The notes under the pieces were generated by a model, which did not search any database, had not been told where the DNA came from, and saw only the letters and a program-made list of their open reading frames with translations. Positions 8,546 to 17,053 of a DNA stretch of 32,657 bases are shown here, piece by piece. The stretch is from an uncultured Thalassolituus sp. (GTDB taxonomy: Bacteria; Pseudomonadota; Gammaproteobacteria; Pseudomonadales; Oceanobacteraceae): assembly GCF_950066645.1 (NCBI RefSeq), contig NZ_CATMFB010000023.1:1-32657 (forward strand), written 5' to 3'. The position numbers and the translations under genes are program-made. How positions within the stretch are numbered: position 1 is the first letter of the stretch; each line of letters starts with the position of its first letter.

Positions 8546-8989
8546 ATGAAGTCGTTATTGTTGATTCCGTTTCTGGGTATTTCCGCCATGTCAGTTGCAG
8601 AGCCTGTATTTGTCGATCAGGTGAGTGCCGGATGTAGCAAAGTAACCGAGGCTACCTGTTGGACACAGAAGAGTGATGCAGAAGAGCATTGTCGCTCTGA
8701 GCTGAGTCGTCAGGCTGAAGAGGAAAATGCAGATACCTTGATAGTTACTTTGTTTGAGCAACAGGATATGCGCAAACCAAGCCTTGTCGGTGGCGTGAAG
8801 GTGGTGACAAAAACGCAGATGAGCGCGGACTTATATCGTTGTACCCAGACGCCTTCTCCGCAGACTCACGCTGAGCCTGGTGAGACGATTGAGCAGCGTC
8901 TGTTGAAGTTGAAAGACCTCAAGGAAAAGGCGTTGATCAGTGAGGAAGAGTACGCAGATCTGCGGCAAAAAATTCTCAATGAAATCTGA
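8546..8989 (+). CDS. Small secreted protein with C-terminal SHOCT domain
   Basis: A 147-residue protein of unknown function. Residues 1-18 look like a Sec signal peptide (SAMSVA before EP), and there is no lipobox Cys. The mature part has four cysteines (C30, C38, C49, C99) that could form two disulfides in the periplasm. The stretch around 45-90 resembles the small alpha/beta fold of DUF4156/RcsF-like envelope proteins, but only weakly. Residues 115-147 match the SHOCT pattern (LLKLKDLKEKALISEEEY), a short helical hairpin common at protein termini and thought to mediate oligomerisation. AAGGA seven bases before ATG supports the start. It converges with the MocR gene. Confidence 0.8.
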   Translation: MKSLLLIPFLGISAMSVAEPVFVDQVSAGCSKVTEATCWTQKSDAEEHCRSELSRQAEEENADTLIVTLFEQQDMRKPSLVGGVKVVTKTQMSADLYRCTQTPSPQTHAEPGETIEQRLLKLKDLKEKALISEEEYADLRQKILNEI

Positions 8990-9037
8990 GATACCTCTGA
9001 ATAAGCCTGAGCAGGTGAACTGCTGATCAGTAGCGCT

Positions 9038-10426
9038 TCAGGGTCTCTTCAGTATTGCCGCGATAGTGTTCAGGGCATTGAGACGTTGTTTATTCCATGG
9101 ATGGAAATAACTGATTCTTAATGCGTTTTTAAATTTATCTTCGTTCGAAAACAAGGTGCCGGGAGTGATCATCACGCCCCGCGATTTCAGCGAGTGAAAG
9201 AGTGTGAGTGTATTCCGCTCTGGCGTGAGTTCGACCCAAAGACTCAGACCTCCTTCCGGAATCGACGTTGTATGAACTCCCTGCCAGGATCTTATTTCAG
9301 CCAGAAGCTGATCACGCTGTTGCTTCAGCCGGTGCTGCTGGCGCTTCAGGTGAGCGGTATAGGCACCACTGACAATAAAATCGGCCACCCCTTTCTGGAC
9401 TGATGTTGGGCTGGCGAGCTGAGTGACCAGTTTGAGTTGTACAACATTCTTATGCCAGCGCCCCGCACTGATCCAGCCGACCCGCAGGTCTTTTGACAGC
9501 GTTTTTGAAAACGAGCTGCAGAGGATGACCCGTCCAGTGGTATCCAGGCTTTTTAACGGATCAGGGACAACACCGAGAGCCGTATCGGCATATATGTCGT
9601 CTTCAATGACAGCGAAATCATGAGCCTCGGCCATCTCCAGTAAGCGAACACGGGAGTGTTCTGGCATCAGTGCGCCGGTCGGCGTGGAGAAGCATGGAGA
9701 CACTACGCAGGCTCTTATGCCCCATTTTTCTGCAGCAGCCTGCAGAGCGTCCATCATCATTCCACTCTGGCTTGACGACGGGATCTCAATAACACGCAAT
9801 TTCAGTTGTTCGAGTAGTTGTAGTACACCGTAAAACCCAGGGCTTTCTACCGCGACTGTATCACCAGGCTGGCAGGTCGCCATCAACGCGAGAAATAATG
9901 AATTCTGACATCCGGAGGTGATGCAGATCTCATCCTGCGATACCGTCAGGCCTCGTTTCAGAAGGCGCTGTCCGAGTTGTTCCCGTAATGGGGCCAGGCC
10001 GTAGGGTGAGTCGTAGTAAAGGTGGCTTTTTCCCCTCTGCTGGCGCATCGCCCGGTTCATTGAGCGGTTCAGCAGCTCCAGTCCAGTAGTTGATTCATCT
10101 CCGGCACCCGGGCACAGATCGAAAGCCGACCCCGCCTGCATGATCTCCAGCAGAACATCACTAACTCTGGCTTCAAGCGGGGCGGGTACAAAGTCTGAAG
10201 GAATTTTCTGCTCCGCTGCGAGGCATACGTAGTACCCCGAACGGGGGCGTGCCTCAATCAGGCCACGGGCCTCCAGGCGTTCCAGCGCGTGCAGTACAGT
10301 GCCCTTGGCCATCTGATATTCATTACACAGGCTACGGATGGACGGAAGCTTGTCCCCCTGTACCAGGCGGCCAGCGGTGATCAGGCGGCTCAGCTGTTGC
10401 TCCAGCTGGAGGTATAGGTGTGCCAT
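9038..10426 (-). CDS. MocR-type regulator (GntR HTH fused to aminotransferase fold)
   Basis: A 462-residue transcription factor. A winged helix-turn-helix of the GntR family occupies about 1-70 (KLPSIRSLCNEYQMAKGTV). A fold-type I aminotransferase-like domain follows from about 100 to 460. The PLP lysine is K308 in SSFSKTLSK, and cofactor contacts EDDIYAD (275-281) and SPGFYG (195-200) are visible. MocR proteins sense PLP or an amino-acid-PLP adduct and usually control a divergent neighbour; here that is ccoG. The ligand cannot be told from sequence. An inverted repeat in the shared upstream region may be its operator. The start is supported by AGGA upstream on the minus strand. Confidence 0.93.
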   Translation of the reverse strand: MAHLYLQLEQQLSRLITAGRLVQGDKLPSIRSLCNEYQMAKGTVLHALERLEARGLIEARPRSGYYVCLAAEQKIPSDFVPAPLEARVSDVLLEIMQAGSAFDLCPGAGDESTTGLELLNRSMNRAMRQQRGKSHLYYDSPYGLAPLREQLGQRLLKRGLTVSQDEICITSGCQNSLFLALMATCQPGDTVAVESPGFYGVLQLLEQLKLRVIEIPSSSQSGMMMDALQAAAEKWGIRACVVSPCFSTPTGALMPEHSRVRLLEMAEAHDFAVIEDDIYADTALGVVPDPLKSLDTTGRVILCSSFSKTLSKDLRVGWISAGRWHKNVVQLKLVTQLASPTSVQKGVADFIVSGAYTAHLKRQQHRLKQQRDQLLAEIRSWQGVHTTSIPEGGLSLWVELTPERNTLTLFHSLKSRGVMITPGTLFSNEDKFKNALRISYFHPWNKQRLNALNTIAAILKRP

Positions 10427-10444
10427 GGTCCGGGTTCCTGTTTA

Positions 10445-10492
10445 TTAACTGTACCATTAATTATTTTATAATCTGTATCTTATTTGGTACAG
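10445..10492. promoter_or_regulatory. Divergent mocR/ccoG promoter with inverted-repeat operator candidate
   Basis: A perfect 8-base inverted repeat CTGTACCA / TGGTACAG (10449-10456, 10485-10492) brackets an AT-rich core holding a consensus -10 box TATAAT (10467-10472) on the plus strand. TTAACT 16 bases upstream is a possible -35 that overlaps the left half-site. Minus-strand TATAAA in the same core could serve mocR. Half-sites about 36 bases centre to centre suit a dimeric MocR protein contacting DNA over several helical turns. This is inference from sequence alone. Confidence 0.6.
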
Positions 10493-10541
10493 ATGGGGTG
10501 GGTAATCTGAGTGACATCCGTGATGTAGTGAGGGTGTTCGG

Positions 10542-11885
10542 ATGGAACGTATCCCGGCAATAGAACTGACTCCGGCCAAGTCCGGAGAAAAAATTTATGT
10601 AAGGCTGTTTTCTGGCGTTTTCCGCAATCTCAGGCGTGTGATCAGCTGGCCACTACTGGCAGCGTATTTTGGTCTCGTCTGGCTGCAGTGGGATGGAGCG
10701 CCCGTTCTCCTGTTTTCATTTGAAGATGGGCGACTGTATTTCTTTGGAACGCAATGGGGCTGGCAGGATCTGCCTGTCATGGCGGGTATTCTGATTATTG
10801 CCGCCATTGGTCTGTTTGCGGCCTCGGCCCTGATCGGGCGCGTCTGGTGTGGGATGGCTTGTCCTCAAAGTATCTGGACCTGGATGTTTCTAGCCGTCGA
10901 AGAATTTACTGAGGGCAGCGCATGGAATCGACGCAGGGCTGACAGCGAGGGGCTGACGCTTTCGCAGTGGATAAGGAGGTTCAGCAAGCACCTTATATGG
11001 GGATTATTGGCACTATGGACTGCCATTACGTTTACCGGCTATTTCGTTCCCGTCAGGGAAATTCTTACAGGCCTTATTGGGACTTCGCCAGATATGGCTG
11101 TCTGGGGCTGGGTGCTGTTGATGGGGTCGCTGACGTATCTGAACGCTGGCCTGGTGCGTGAAAAAATATGCCTCCATGCCTGCCCCTATTCCCGTTTTCA
11201 GAGCACAATGTTTGACGATAATACACGGACTGTTTCATATGATGCGCAACGCGGAGAAGGCGGGGCGGGCGTTGGTAATTACAAAGACGGCGACTGTATA
11301 AACTGCAAACTCTGTGTTCAGGTCTGCCCCACAGGCATTGATATCCGGGAAGGATTACAGGCTGCCTGCATTGATTGCGGTGCCTGTATCGACGCCTGCG
11401 ACAGCGTGATGGATAAACTGGGTCGTGCCCGCGGGCTGATTGGCTATCGCTCACACAATATTCTTAAGGGACTGCCATCGCCTTTTCTGAATCTTCGATC
11501 AGGCGGTTATGTCGTGGTCTTTTCGTTATCACTCATCGCATTGATTGCCTTTATTTCATTGCGGCCTGAATTATCTGTAGCGGTGACGCGTGATCGCCAG
11601 AGCCTGTATCAGGTGATGCCCGATGATACCGTCTGCAATAGTTACGACCTGGAAGTCGATACCTTTGCCGGGCGGGATACTCAGGTACACGTGAGAGTGG
11701 AAGGGCTCGAAGGTGTGGCAATAAAAGGGGCTTCCAGCTTTGTTGTGAGAGAGGTCGGTAGCTCTTTGAAACGTTATCAGCTCTGTGTAGACCGACCTTT
11801 GCCACGAAAAACTGACATCGAATTTATTGTGCGTAGTGATATGGATGAAGTCCATAAAACAACGTCATTCTTTTATGGGAATTAA
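10542..11885 (+). CDS. ccoG: CcoG/FixG/RdxA-family polyferredoxin membrane protein
   Basis: A 447-residue inner-membrane iron-sulfur protein. In other bacteria CcoG helps assemble cbb3 cytochrome oxidase, apparently by reducing copper. Hydrophobic segments lie near 33-48, 77-99, 150-170 and 185-204, plus one near 335. Two cytoplasmic 4Fe-4S motifs are intact: C252/C255/C258/C262 followed by Pro, and C276/C279/C282/C286. Two CxxxCP sites, C103-C107 and C210-C214, add further metal-binding potential. The C-terminal Ig-like FixG_C domain (about 345-447) is present. No ccoNOPQ or ccoS/ccoI genes are adjacent; the gene sits alone, divergent from a MocR regulator. It could therefore be a second copy with a different redox role. 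Confidence 0.9.
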   Translation: MERIPAIELTPAKSGEKIYVRLFSGVFRNLRRVISWPLLAAYFGLVWLQWDGAPVLLFSFEDGRLYFFGTQWGWQDLPVMAGILIIAAIGLFAASALIGRVWCGMACPQSIWTWMFLAVEEFTEGSAWNRRRADSEGLTLSQWIRRFSKHLIWGLLALWTAITFTGYFVPVREILTGLIGTSPDMAVWGWVLLMGSLTYLNAGLVREKICLHACPYSRFQSTMFDDNTRTVSYDAQRGEGGAGVGNYKDGDCINCKLCVQVCPTGIDIREGLQAACIDCGACIDACDSVMDKLGRARGLIGYRSHNILKGLPSPFLNLRSGGYVVVFSLSLIALIAFISLRPELSVAVTRDRQSLYQVMPDDTVCNSYDLEVDTFAGRDTQVHVRVEGLEGVAIKGASSFVVREVGSSLKRYQLCVDRPLPRKTDIEFIVRSDMDEVHKTTSFFYGN

Positions 11886-11909
11886 AAAAAGCCGCACGTT
11901 GTGCGGCTT
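11886..11909. terminator. Terminator between ccoG and the OmpA-family gene
   Basis: The hairpin AAGCCGCAC-GTT-GTGCGGCTT (11889-11909) follows the ccoG stop directly. Read on the minus strand it is followed by seven Ts, so it is a strong terminator for the convergent OmpA-family gene. On the plus strand the tail TTGATATTTT is weaker. Confidence 0.85.
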
Positions 11910-11931
11910 GATATTTTAATCTGATATCAGA

Positions 11932-13050
11932 TTACTTCTTAACGCTAAGCTCTACGCGACGATTCTTCGCACGGCCTTCTGCTGTGTCATTCGTTGCAAT
12001 TGGGTTGGCTTCGCCATAACCTTTTGCCGTTAGTTTCTCTGCACTGACACCTTTATTAATCAGGTAGTTACGGACTGATTTAGCCCGGTCTTCACTGATT
12101 TTCAGGTTGAGTGCGTCACTGCCACGGCTATCGGTAAATGCCTGCACTTCGATTTCCAGATCAGGATAGCGTTTCAGCTCGGCAGCAGCCTCATCCAGAA
12201 TCGTTTCACTGTTTTCAGTGAGTTTTGCTGAGCTGGTTTCAAAGTACACACCTTGCAGTTTGCCTTTAAAGTCAGGGCAGCCATCACTGTCGACAGTGGT
12301 ATTTTCTGGGGTTGCCGGACACTTATCTTTAATATCGACGACGCCGTCTTTGTCGCTGTCAACGGTTGCTGCCAGCCGGGCTTTCGCTGCGGCAGCCTCG
12401 GCTTTAGCCTGTTCTGCAGCCTTTCTGGTCTGCTCTTCGGTCATTGCCTGAGCTTTTTTCTGTTCCGCAGCCGCTGCATCATGAGCCGCTTTGACATCGT
12501 CCGTCATATCGTTATGAACTGAGCCGGTATGTTGTGCCACTGTGCCTGAACCAAAGCGCATCCCGGCTTCCAGTACATAGTTATTGTGTTCAATGACCTC
12601 ATTAACCATGTCGTCGTAGCGGTACTCCGCACGAGCGAAAAAACGATCTGTGATGTCAGCCTGTATGCCAGCACCGACACTCAGAAGCGCATTTTCTTCC
12701 GCGAAGTTATCCAGAGATGCTTTACCGTAGCCAAGACCCGCAGTCAGGTATGGTTTGATGGTGTTTTCACCAAAAAAGAACAAACCGCTCAGGCGTGCCT
12801 GTTCTACGTCCGCACGACCTTCGTTCTGATCTGGCGAAGGCTGAACGATGCTCAGCTCCACCGCGGTGCTTTTGTCGATCATGTAGCCACCAGACAGCTC
12901 CAGATCGTAACTGTGTTTGATGTAATCGTCGAAGTAATCTTTGGTCACTTCGTGGTCGGTGTGAGCACCACCAATGGTGATGTAATAAGGGGTATCGGCA
13001 TTGGCGATACCACTGGCAGCGAGAATGCTGACAAGTAGAGTACGTTTCAC
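11932..13050 (-). CDS. OmpA-family outer membrane protein with TSP3 linker
   Basis: I place the start at GTG 13050, preceded by AAAGGGAAC, giving 372 residues; a longer frame from 13098 would spoil the signal peptide. Residues 1-18 are a signal peptide (SGIANA before DTPYY). About 19-168 form a small beta-barrel like the OmpA/OprF transmembrane domain. An Ala/Lys/Glu-rich helix follows at 185-228. A calcium-binding TSP3 segment (DSDKDGVVD, 231-239, with C244 and C258) comes next. The OmpA_C peptidoglycan-binding domain is at 266-370, with D312 and R322 at the diaminopimelate-contacting positions. This is the OprF-like plan, tethering the outer membrane to the cell wall. Terminators bound it on both sides, so it is probably monocistronic. 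Confidence 0.92.
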   Translation of the reverse strand: MKRTLLVSILAASGIANADTPYYITIGGAHTDHEVTKDYFDDYIKHSYDLELSGGYMIDKSTAVELSIVQPSPDQNEGRADVEQARLSGLFFFGENTIKPYLTAGLGYGKASLDNFAEENALLSVGAGIQADITDRFFARAEYRYDDMVNEVIEHNNYVLEAGMRFGSGTVAQHTGSVHNDMTDDVKAAHDAAAAEQKKAQAMTEEQTRKAAEQAKAEAAAAKARLAATVDSDKDGVVDIKDKCPATPENTTVDSDGCPDFKGKLQGVYFETSSAKLTENSETILDEAAAELKRYPDLEIEVQAFTDSRGSDALNLKISEDRAKSVRNYLINKGVSAEKLTAKGYGEANPIATNDTAEGRAKNRRVELSVKK

Positions 13051-13209
13051 GGTTGTTCCCTTTAAAATAATTATGTATCGCACATACTGAGAGCTCAATA
13101 TGACGGTTCAGTTATATCGGATGAGGGGATCAGAGAAAAGTTCCTGTTCAGCCAAATAGCCGGGAAAATCCGGAAGGAAATAAAAGTGGGAATAAATAAT
13201 TAAATAAAA

Positions 13210-13236
13210 AAAAGGTCGGTATTAAACCGACCTTTT
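13210..13236. terminator. Terminator downstream of ilvD
   Basis: The arms AAAAGGTCGGT (13210-13220) and ACCGACCTTTT (13226-13236) pair perfectly around a short loop. The A-rich left flank becomes a T tract on the minus strand, placing this as the ilvD terminator, 26 bases after the stop. The rest of the gap up to 13050 holds the promoter region of the OmpA-family gene. Confidence 0.88.
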
Positions 13237-13262
13237 CTGGATTTTCAGGCAATGAGGCTGGA

Positions 13263-15101
13263 TTAATCGTCCAGCATTGCCTTGTCACGCACCGCGCCTT
13301 TATCTGCGCTGGTGGCAAACTTAGCGTAGGCCTTCAGAGCGGTGGTCACTTTACGTGGACGTTCCGCTGCGGGTTTCCAGCCCAGTTTTTCCTGCTCATG
13401 GCGACGGTGAGACAGCTCTTCAGCGGTCAGGTCGACATTGATCGAACGGTTCGGGATATCGATGTTGATGATATCGCCGTCTTTCAGCAGGCCAATGGCA
13501 CCGCCAGAGGCAGCCTCTGGGGAGCAGTGACCAATTGACAGGCCAGAAGTACCGCCAGAGAAGCGGCCGTCGGTCAGCAGGGCGCATTCTTTGCCCAGGC
13601 CTTTCGACTTAAGGTAAGACGTTGGGTACAGCATTTCCTGCATGCCCGGGCCGCCTTTCGGGCCTTCGTAACGGATGATGACGATATCACCGGCAACGAT
13701 TTCATCGTTCAGGATGCCCTTAACTGCGTCATCCTGGCTTTCGAAGATGCGCGCACGGCCCTGGAATACGTGGATAGACTCATCTACGCCGGCGGTTTTA
13801 ACCACACAGCCGTCGAGGGCAATGTTGCCGTACAGAACCGCCAGACCGCCTTCCAGTGAGTAGGCGTTGTCGATGCTACGGATACAACCGTTTTCACGGT
13901 CGCCGTCCAGCGTCGGCCAGCGCGTACTCTGGCTGAATGCGGTTTGCGTTGGGATGCCCGCAGGACCGGCCTTATAGAATTGCACCACCTCTTCGCTTGG
14001 GTTGCGCATGATGTCCCACTTATCCAGCGCTTCTTTCATGGTCGCGCTGTGAACGGTTGGCAGGTCATTGTGCAGCAGACCCGCGCGGTCGATTTCGCCG
14101 AGAATACCCATGATGCCACCTGCACGGTGCACGTCTTCCATGTGGTACTTAGGTGAGTTCGGAGCCACTTTACACAGCTGAGGAACCACGCGTGACAGAC
14201 GGTCGATGTCTTTCAGGTCGAAGTCGACTTCGGCTTCCTGAGCGGCAGCCAGCAGGTGCAGGATGGTGTTGGTGGAACCGCCCATCACGATATCGAGCGT
14301 CATTGCGTTTTCAAACGCTTTGAAGCTGGCGATGGAGCGCGGCAGTACAGACTCATCGTCCTGCTCATAGTAACGCTTGGCGTTTTCAACGATGCGACGG
14401 CCTGCTTCCAGGAACAGTTGTTCGCGGTCGGCGTGGGTCGCCAGTACTGAGCCGTTACCCGGCAGAGCCAGACCCAATGCTTCAGTCAGACAGTTCATGG
14501 AGTTCGCGGTGAACATACCAGAACAAGAACCACAGGTCGGGCAGGCGCTGCGCTCGTATTCGGCTACTTTTTCGTCAGAGGCCGAGTCGTCAGCGGCGAT
14601 GACCATGGCATCGACCAGATCAAGCTTGTGCTCTGACAGCTTGGTCTTACCGGCTTCCATCGGGCCGCCGGATACGAAGATCACAGGGATGTTCAGACGC
14701 AGAGCCGCGAGCAGCATTCCGGGGGTGATTTTGTCGCAGTTCGAGATACAGACGATGGCATCCGCACAGTGCGCGTTAACCATGTATTCCACCGAGTCAG
14801 CAATGATTTCACGGCTTGGCAGGCTGTAGAGCATGCCGTCGTGACCCATAGCGATACCGTCGTCGACGGCGATGGTGTTGAATTCTTTTGCTACGCCACC
14901 GGCCTTCTCAATCTCACGAGCAACCAGCTGACCCAGGTCTTTCAGGTGCACGTGCCCCGGTACAAACTGGGTAAATGAGTTCGCAACGGCGATGATAGGT
15001 TTCTGGAAATCATCGTCTTTCATACCCGTCGCACGCCACAGGGCGCGGGCTCCGGCCATGTTGCGGCCGGCGGTAGACGTCTTGGAACGATACTGAGGCA
15101 T
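13263..15101 (-). CDS. ilvD: Dihydroxy-acid dehydratase
   Basis: Third step of valine/isoleucine synthesis: dehydration of 2,3-dihydroxy-3-methyl acids to 2-oxo acids, using an iron-sulfur cluster and Mg2+. At 612 residues it is close to E. coli IlvD (616). Motifs are [10 protein letters not shown] (120-129, cluster ligand C122 and the lysine usually carbamylated, K124), [14 protein letters not shown] (186-199, ligand C192) and the catalytic-serine region GRFSGGTSG near 468-476. It stands alone here, without ilvA, ilvE or ilvC neighbours. A GAGATGAGAGA stretch precedes the ATG. It is divergent from the DUF393 gene across 62 bases. Confidence 0.97.
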   Translation of the reverse strand: MPQYRSKTSTAGRNMAGARALWRATGMKDDDFQKPIIAVANSFTQFVPGHVHLKDLGQLVAREIEKAGGVAKEFNTIAVDDGIAMGHDGMLYSLPSREIIADSVEYMVNAHCADAIVCISNCDKITPGMLLAALRLNIPVIFVSGGPMEAGKTKLSEHKLDLVDAMVIAADDSASDEKVAEYERSACPTCGSCSGMFTANSMNCLTEALGLALPGNGSVLATHADREQLFLEAGRRIVENAKRYYEQDDESVLPRSIASFKAFENAMTLDIVMGGSTNTILHLLAAAQEAEVDFDLKDIDRLSRVVPQLCKVAPNSPKYHMEDVHRAGGIMGILGEIDRAGLLHNDLPTVHSATMKEALDKWDIMRNPSEEVVQFYKAGPAGIPTQTAFSQSTRWPTLDGDRENGCIRSIDNAYSLEGGLAVLYGNIALDGCVVKTAGVDESIHVFQGRARIFESQDDAVKGILNDEIVAGDIVIIRYEGPKGGPGMQEMLYPTSYLKSKGLGKECALLTDGRFSGGTSGLSIGHCSPEAASGGAIGLLKDGDIINIDIPNRSINVDLTAEELSHRRHEQEKLGWKPAAERPRKVTTALKAYAKFATSADKGAVRDKAMLDD

Positions 15102-15163
15102 GATCTCTCATCTCTTTATACGTAAAATAGTGGGGCATTGTATCAATCAGAGAGGTTGCGTGC

Positions 15164-15574
15164 ATGTCTGAACTTACCCTTTATTATGATGGCCAGTGTC
15201 CTTTGTGTGTCCGCGAAATGGCACACCTGCGCCAGGCTGACCGGGATGGACGACTCACTCTGGTTGATATTCAGCAAGAGGGGTTTGCCGAGCTCTACCC
15301 GCATATCGACCCGCAGGCAGCGAGAACGATTCTCCACGCAAATACTGCGGATGGATCACTGCTGTTAGGATTGGATGTTACCTATCGCGCATGGTCTCTG
15401 GTGGGCAAAGGGTTCTGGATTGCGCCTCTGAGGTGGCCAGTGATCCGCTGGTTCGCAGATAAGGCCTACCTCTGGTTTGCCCGTAATCGCTACAAAGTGT
15501 CCGGTTGGCTGACAGGGCAGGAACGCTGTGACTCCTGCGGTCCCACAGGGTGTGATATTCCGAAAAAGGACTGA
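15164..15574 (+). CDS. DCC-family (DUF393) thiol-disulfide oxidoreductase-like protein
   Basis: A 136-residue protein with the family motif DGQCPLC at 9-15, giving a CxxC pair C12/C15 in a thioredoxin-like setting. A hydrophobic or amphipathic stretch (about 75-105) follows. A Cys-rich tail CDSCGPTGC (122-130) adds a second CxxC. Proteins of this family are predicted redox proteins with no settled substrate. AGAGAGG about eight bases before ATG supports the start. The stop is seven bases before the RNase J-like gene, so the two are likely co-transcribed, though a functional link is not evident. Confidence 0.85.
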   Translation: MSELTLYYDGQCPLCVREMAHLRQADRDGRLTLVDIQQEGFAELYPHIDPQAARTILHANTADGSLLLGLDVTYRAWSLVGKGFWIAPLRWPVIRWFADKAYLWFARNRYKVSGWLTGQERCDSCGPTGCDIPKKD

Positions 15575-15581
15575 TTCTGAC

Positions 15582-16964
15582 ATGACTCCCTCAAGCTCTG
15601 ATCTCGTATTCCTGCCCTTAGGCGGCACCGGTGAGATTGGTATGAACATGAACCTCTACGGCCATGATGGCCAGTGGTTGATGGTGGATTGCGGTGTGAC
15701 CTTTCCTAAGCCGGGGCGTGTATCTGCCGACGGAACCCGACATTATAGCGGCGAACCTGAAACCCAGATGCCAGATCCGGCATTTATAGAAGCGCGCAAA
15801 GACCAACTCGCCGGTCTGATTATTACTCATGCCCACGAAGACCACGTCGGTGCAGTGCCGTATCTGTGGCACAAGCTGCGTTGCCCGATCTATTGCACGC
15901 GTTTTACTGCTGAAGTACTCAAAAAGAAGCTCGCAGAGCACGGTCTGCTGCATCAGGTGAAAATTATCATCCCTGAAACCGGCGAACGCCTGCACATTGG
16001 CCCGTTTGATGTGCAGTGGCTGGCGCTGACGCATTCCATCCCTGATCCGAATGCGCTGATGATCCGTACTCCAGTCGGTAACGTATTCCATACCGGTGAC
16101 TGGAAGCTTGATCCGGATCCAGTTGTTGGCCACGGCTATAAAGAAGAAACGTATCGTCAGCTCGCTGAAGAAGGCGTGTTGGCCATGGTGTGTGATTCCA
16201 CTAATGCCACCGTCAACGGCCATTCGTTTTCAGAAGGTGCCCTGTACGACGGCCTGCGCAAATACATTGAAGGTGCAAAAGGTCGGGTGATCGTTACCTG
16301 TTTCGGCAGCAATATTGCTCGTTTAGTGACGCTTTCTCAGATCGGCGATGACACTGGTCGCTATATGGGTTTGTACGGCCGCTCGATGGTGAATATGTAC
16401 AATTGCGCAAAACGTGCGGGTGTCTGGCCATATAACGCAGGCACAGTAGAGACCAGTCACCTGGGCTACCTCCCGCGTCATGAGGTTCTTGCTGTGGCGA
16501 CTGGCAGTCAGGGGGAACCACGCACGGCGCTGCGTCGGTTAGCTGCGGGCACGCATCCTGACTTTGACCTTGATCCCGGCGATCGGGTGATCTTCAGTGC
16601 CCGCGCGATACCGGGTAACGAAGAAGCGATAGAAGGCCTGATCAAACAGCTGCAGGCGAGAGGCGTTGAAGTCATTACTGCCGATGACGTCGATATTCCT
16701 ATTCATGCTTCCGGGCACCCGGCGCAGGAGGAGCTCGAAACCCTGTATAAATGGGTGCAGCCAGAAATCGCGATTCCGGTGCATGGCGAAGAAGAGCACA
16801 TGCGCGCTCACGCTGGCCTTGCCAAAGGCTGCGGTGTGCCACGTACCATGACGGGCCGTAACGGCGATATCTTTATGCTGAGCCCGGTGCCCGGCATTCA
16901 ACGCCAGAAAGTTCAGACCGGGCGACTGGGGTATGAAAAAGGCGGGTTGGTAAAAGTCGTTTAA
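15582..16964 (+). CDS. RNase J-like metallo-beta-lactamase/beta-CASP nuclease
   Basis: A 460-residue hydrolase. Metallo-beta-lactamase motifs are HAHEDH (83-88), H151, HTGD (170-173) and D205, and together they can bind two zinc ions. The beta-CASP insertion (about 206-370) and its closing motifs SGH (377-379) and VHGEEEH (400-406, H401) are typical of RNA-processing enzymes. LPLGGTGEIGMNMNLY (11-26) is the RNase J-type N-terminus. Known RNase J proteins are about 550 residues with a C-terminal dimerisation domain; this one ends right after the catalytic core. I chose ATG 15582 because an upstream in-frame start would overlap the DUF393 gene and the conserved region begins shortly after 15582. 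Likely role: RNA maturation or decay in the cytoplasm. Confidence 0.88.
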   Translation: MTPSSSDLVFLPLGGTGEIGMNMNLYGHDGQWLMVDCGVTFPKPGRVSADGTRHYSGEPETQMPDPAFIEARKDQLAGLIITHAHEDHVGAVPYLWHKLRCPIYCTRFTAEVLKKKLAEHGLLHQVKIIIPETGERLHIGPFDVQWLALTHSIPDPNALMIRTPVGNVFHTGDWKLDPDPVVGHGYKEETYRQLAEEGVLAMVCDSTNATVNGHSFSEGALYDGLRKYIEGAKGRVIVTCFGSNIARLVTLSQIGDDTGRYMGLYGRSMVNMYNCAKRAGVWPYNAGTVETSHLGYLPRHEVLAVATGSQGEPRTALRRLAAGTHPDFDLDPGDRVIFSARAIPGNEEAIEGLIKQLQARGVEVITADDVDIPIHASGHPAQEELETLYKWVQPEIAIPVHGEEEHMRAHAGLAKGCGVPRTMTGRNGDIFMLSPVPGIQRQKVQTGRLGYEKGGLVKVV

Positions 16965-17053
16965 CCGTCAGCGCTATTGCTTTAATCTTTCTGTCTGTCA
17001 GTACCCGATAGTAAACGAATAAAAATAAGTAATAGAAAAGGACGGATACTCTT

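Noticed and set aside
13051-13098. N-terminal extension of the OmpA-family protein
   Set aside because: It would put 16 extra residues before a normal signal peptide; GTG 13050 has a good AAAGGGAAC site.
15528-15581. Upstream extension of the RNase J-like gene
   Set aside because: The extra codons overlap the DUF393 gene and precede the conserved N-terminus; ATG 15582 fits better.
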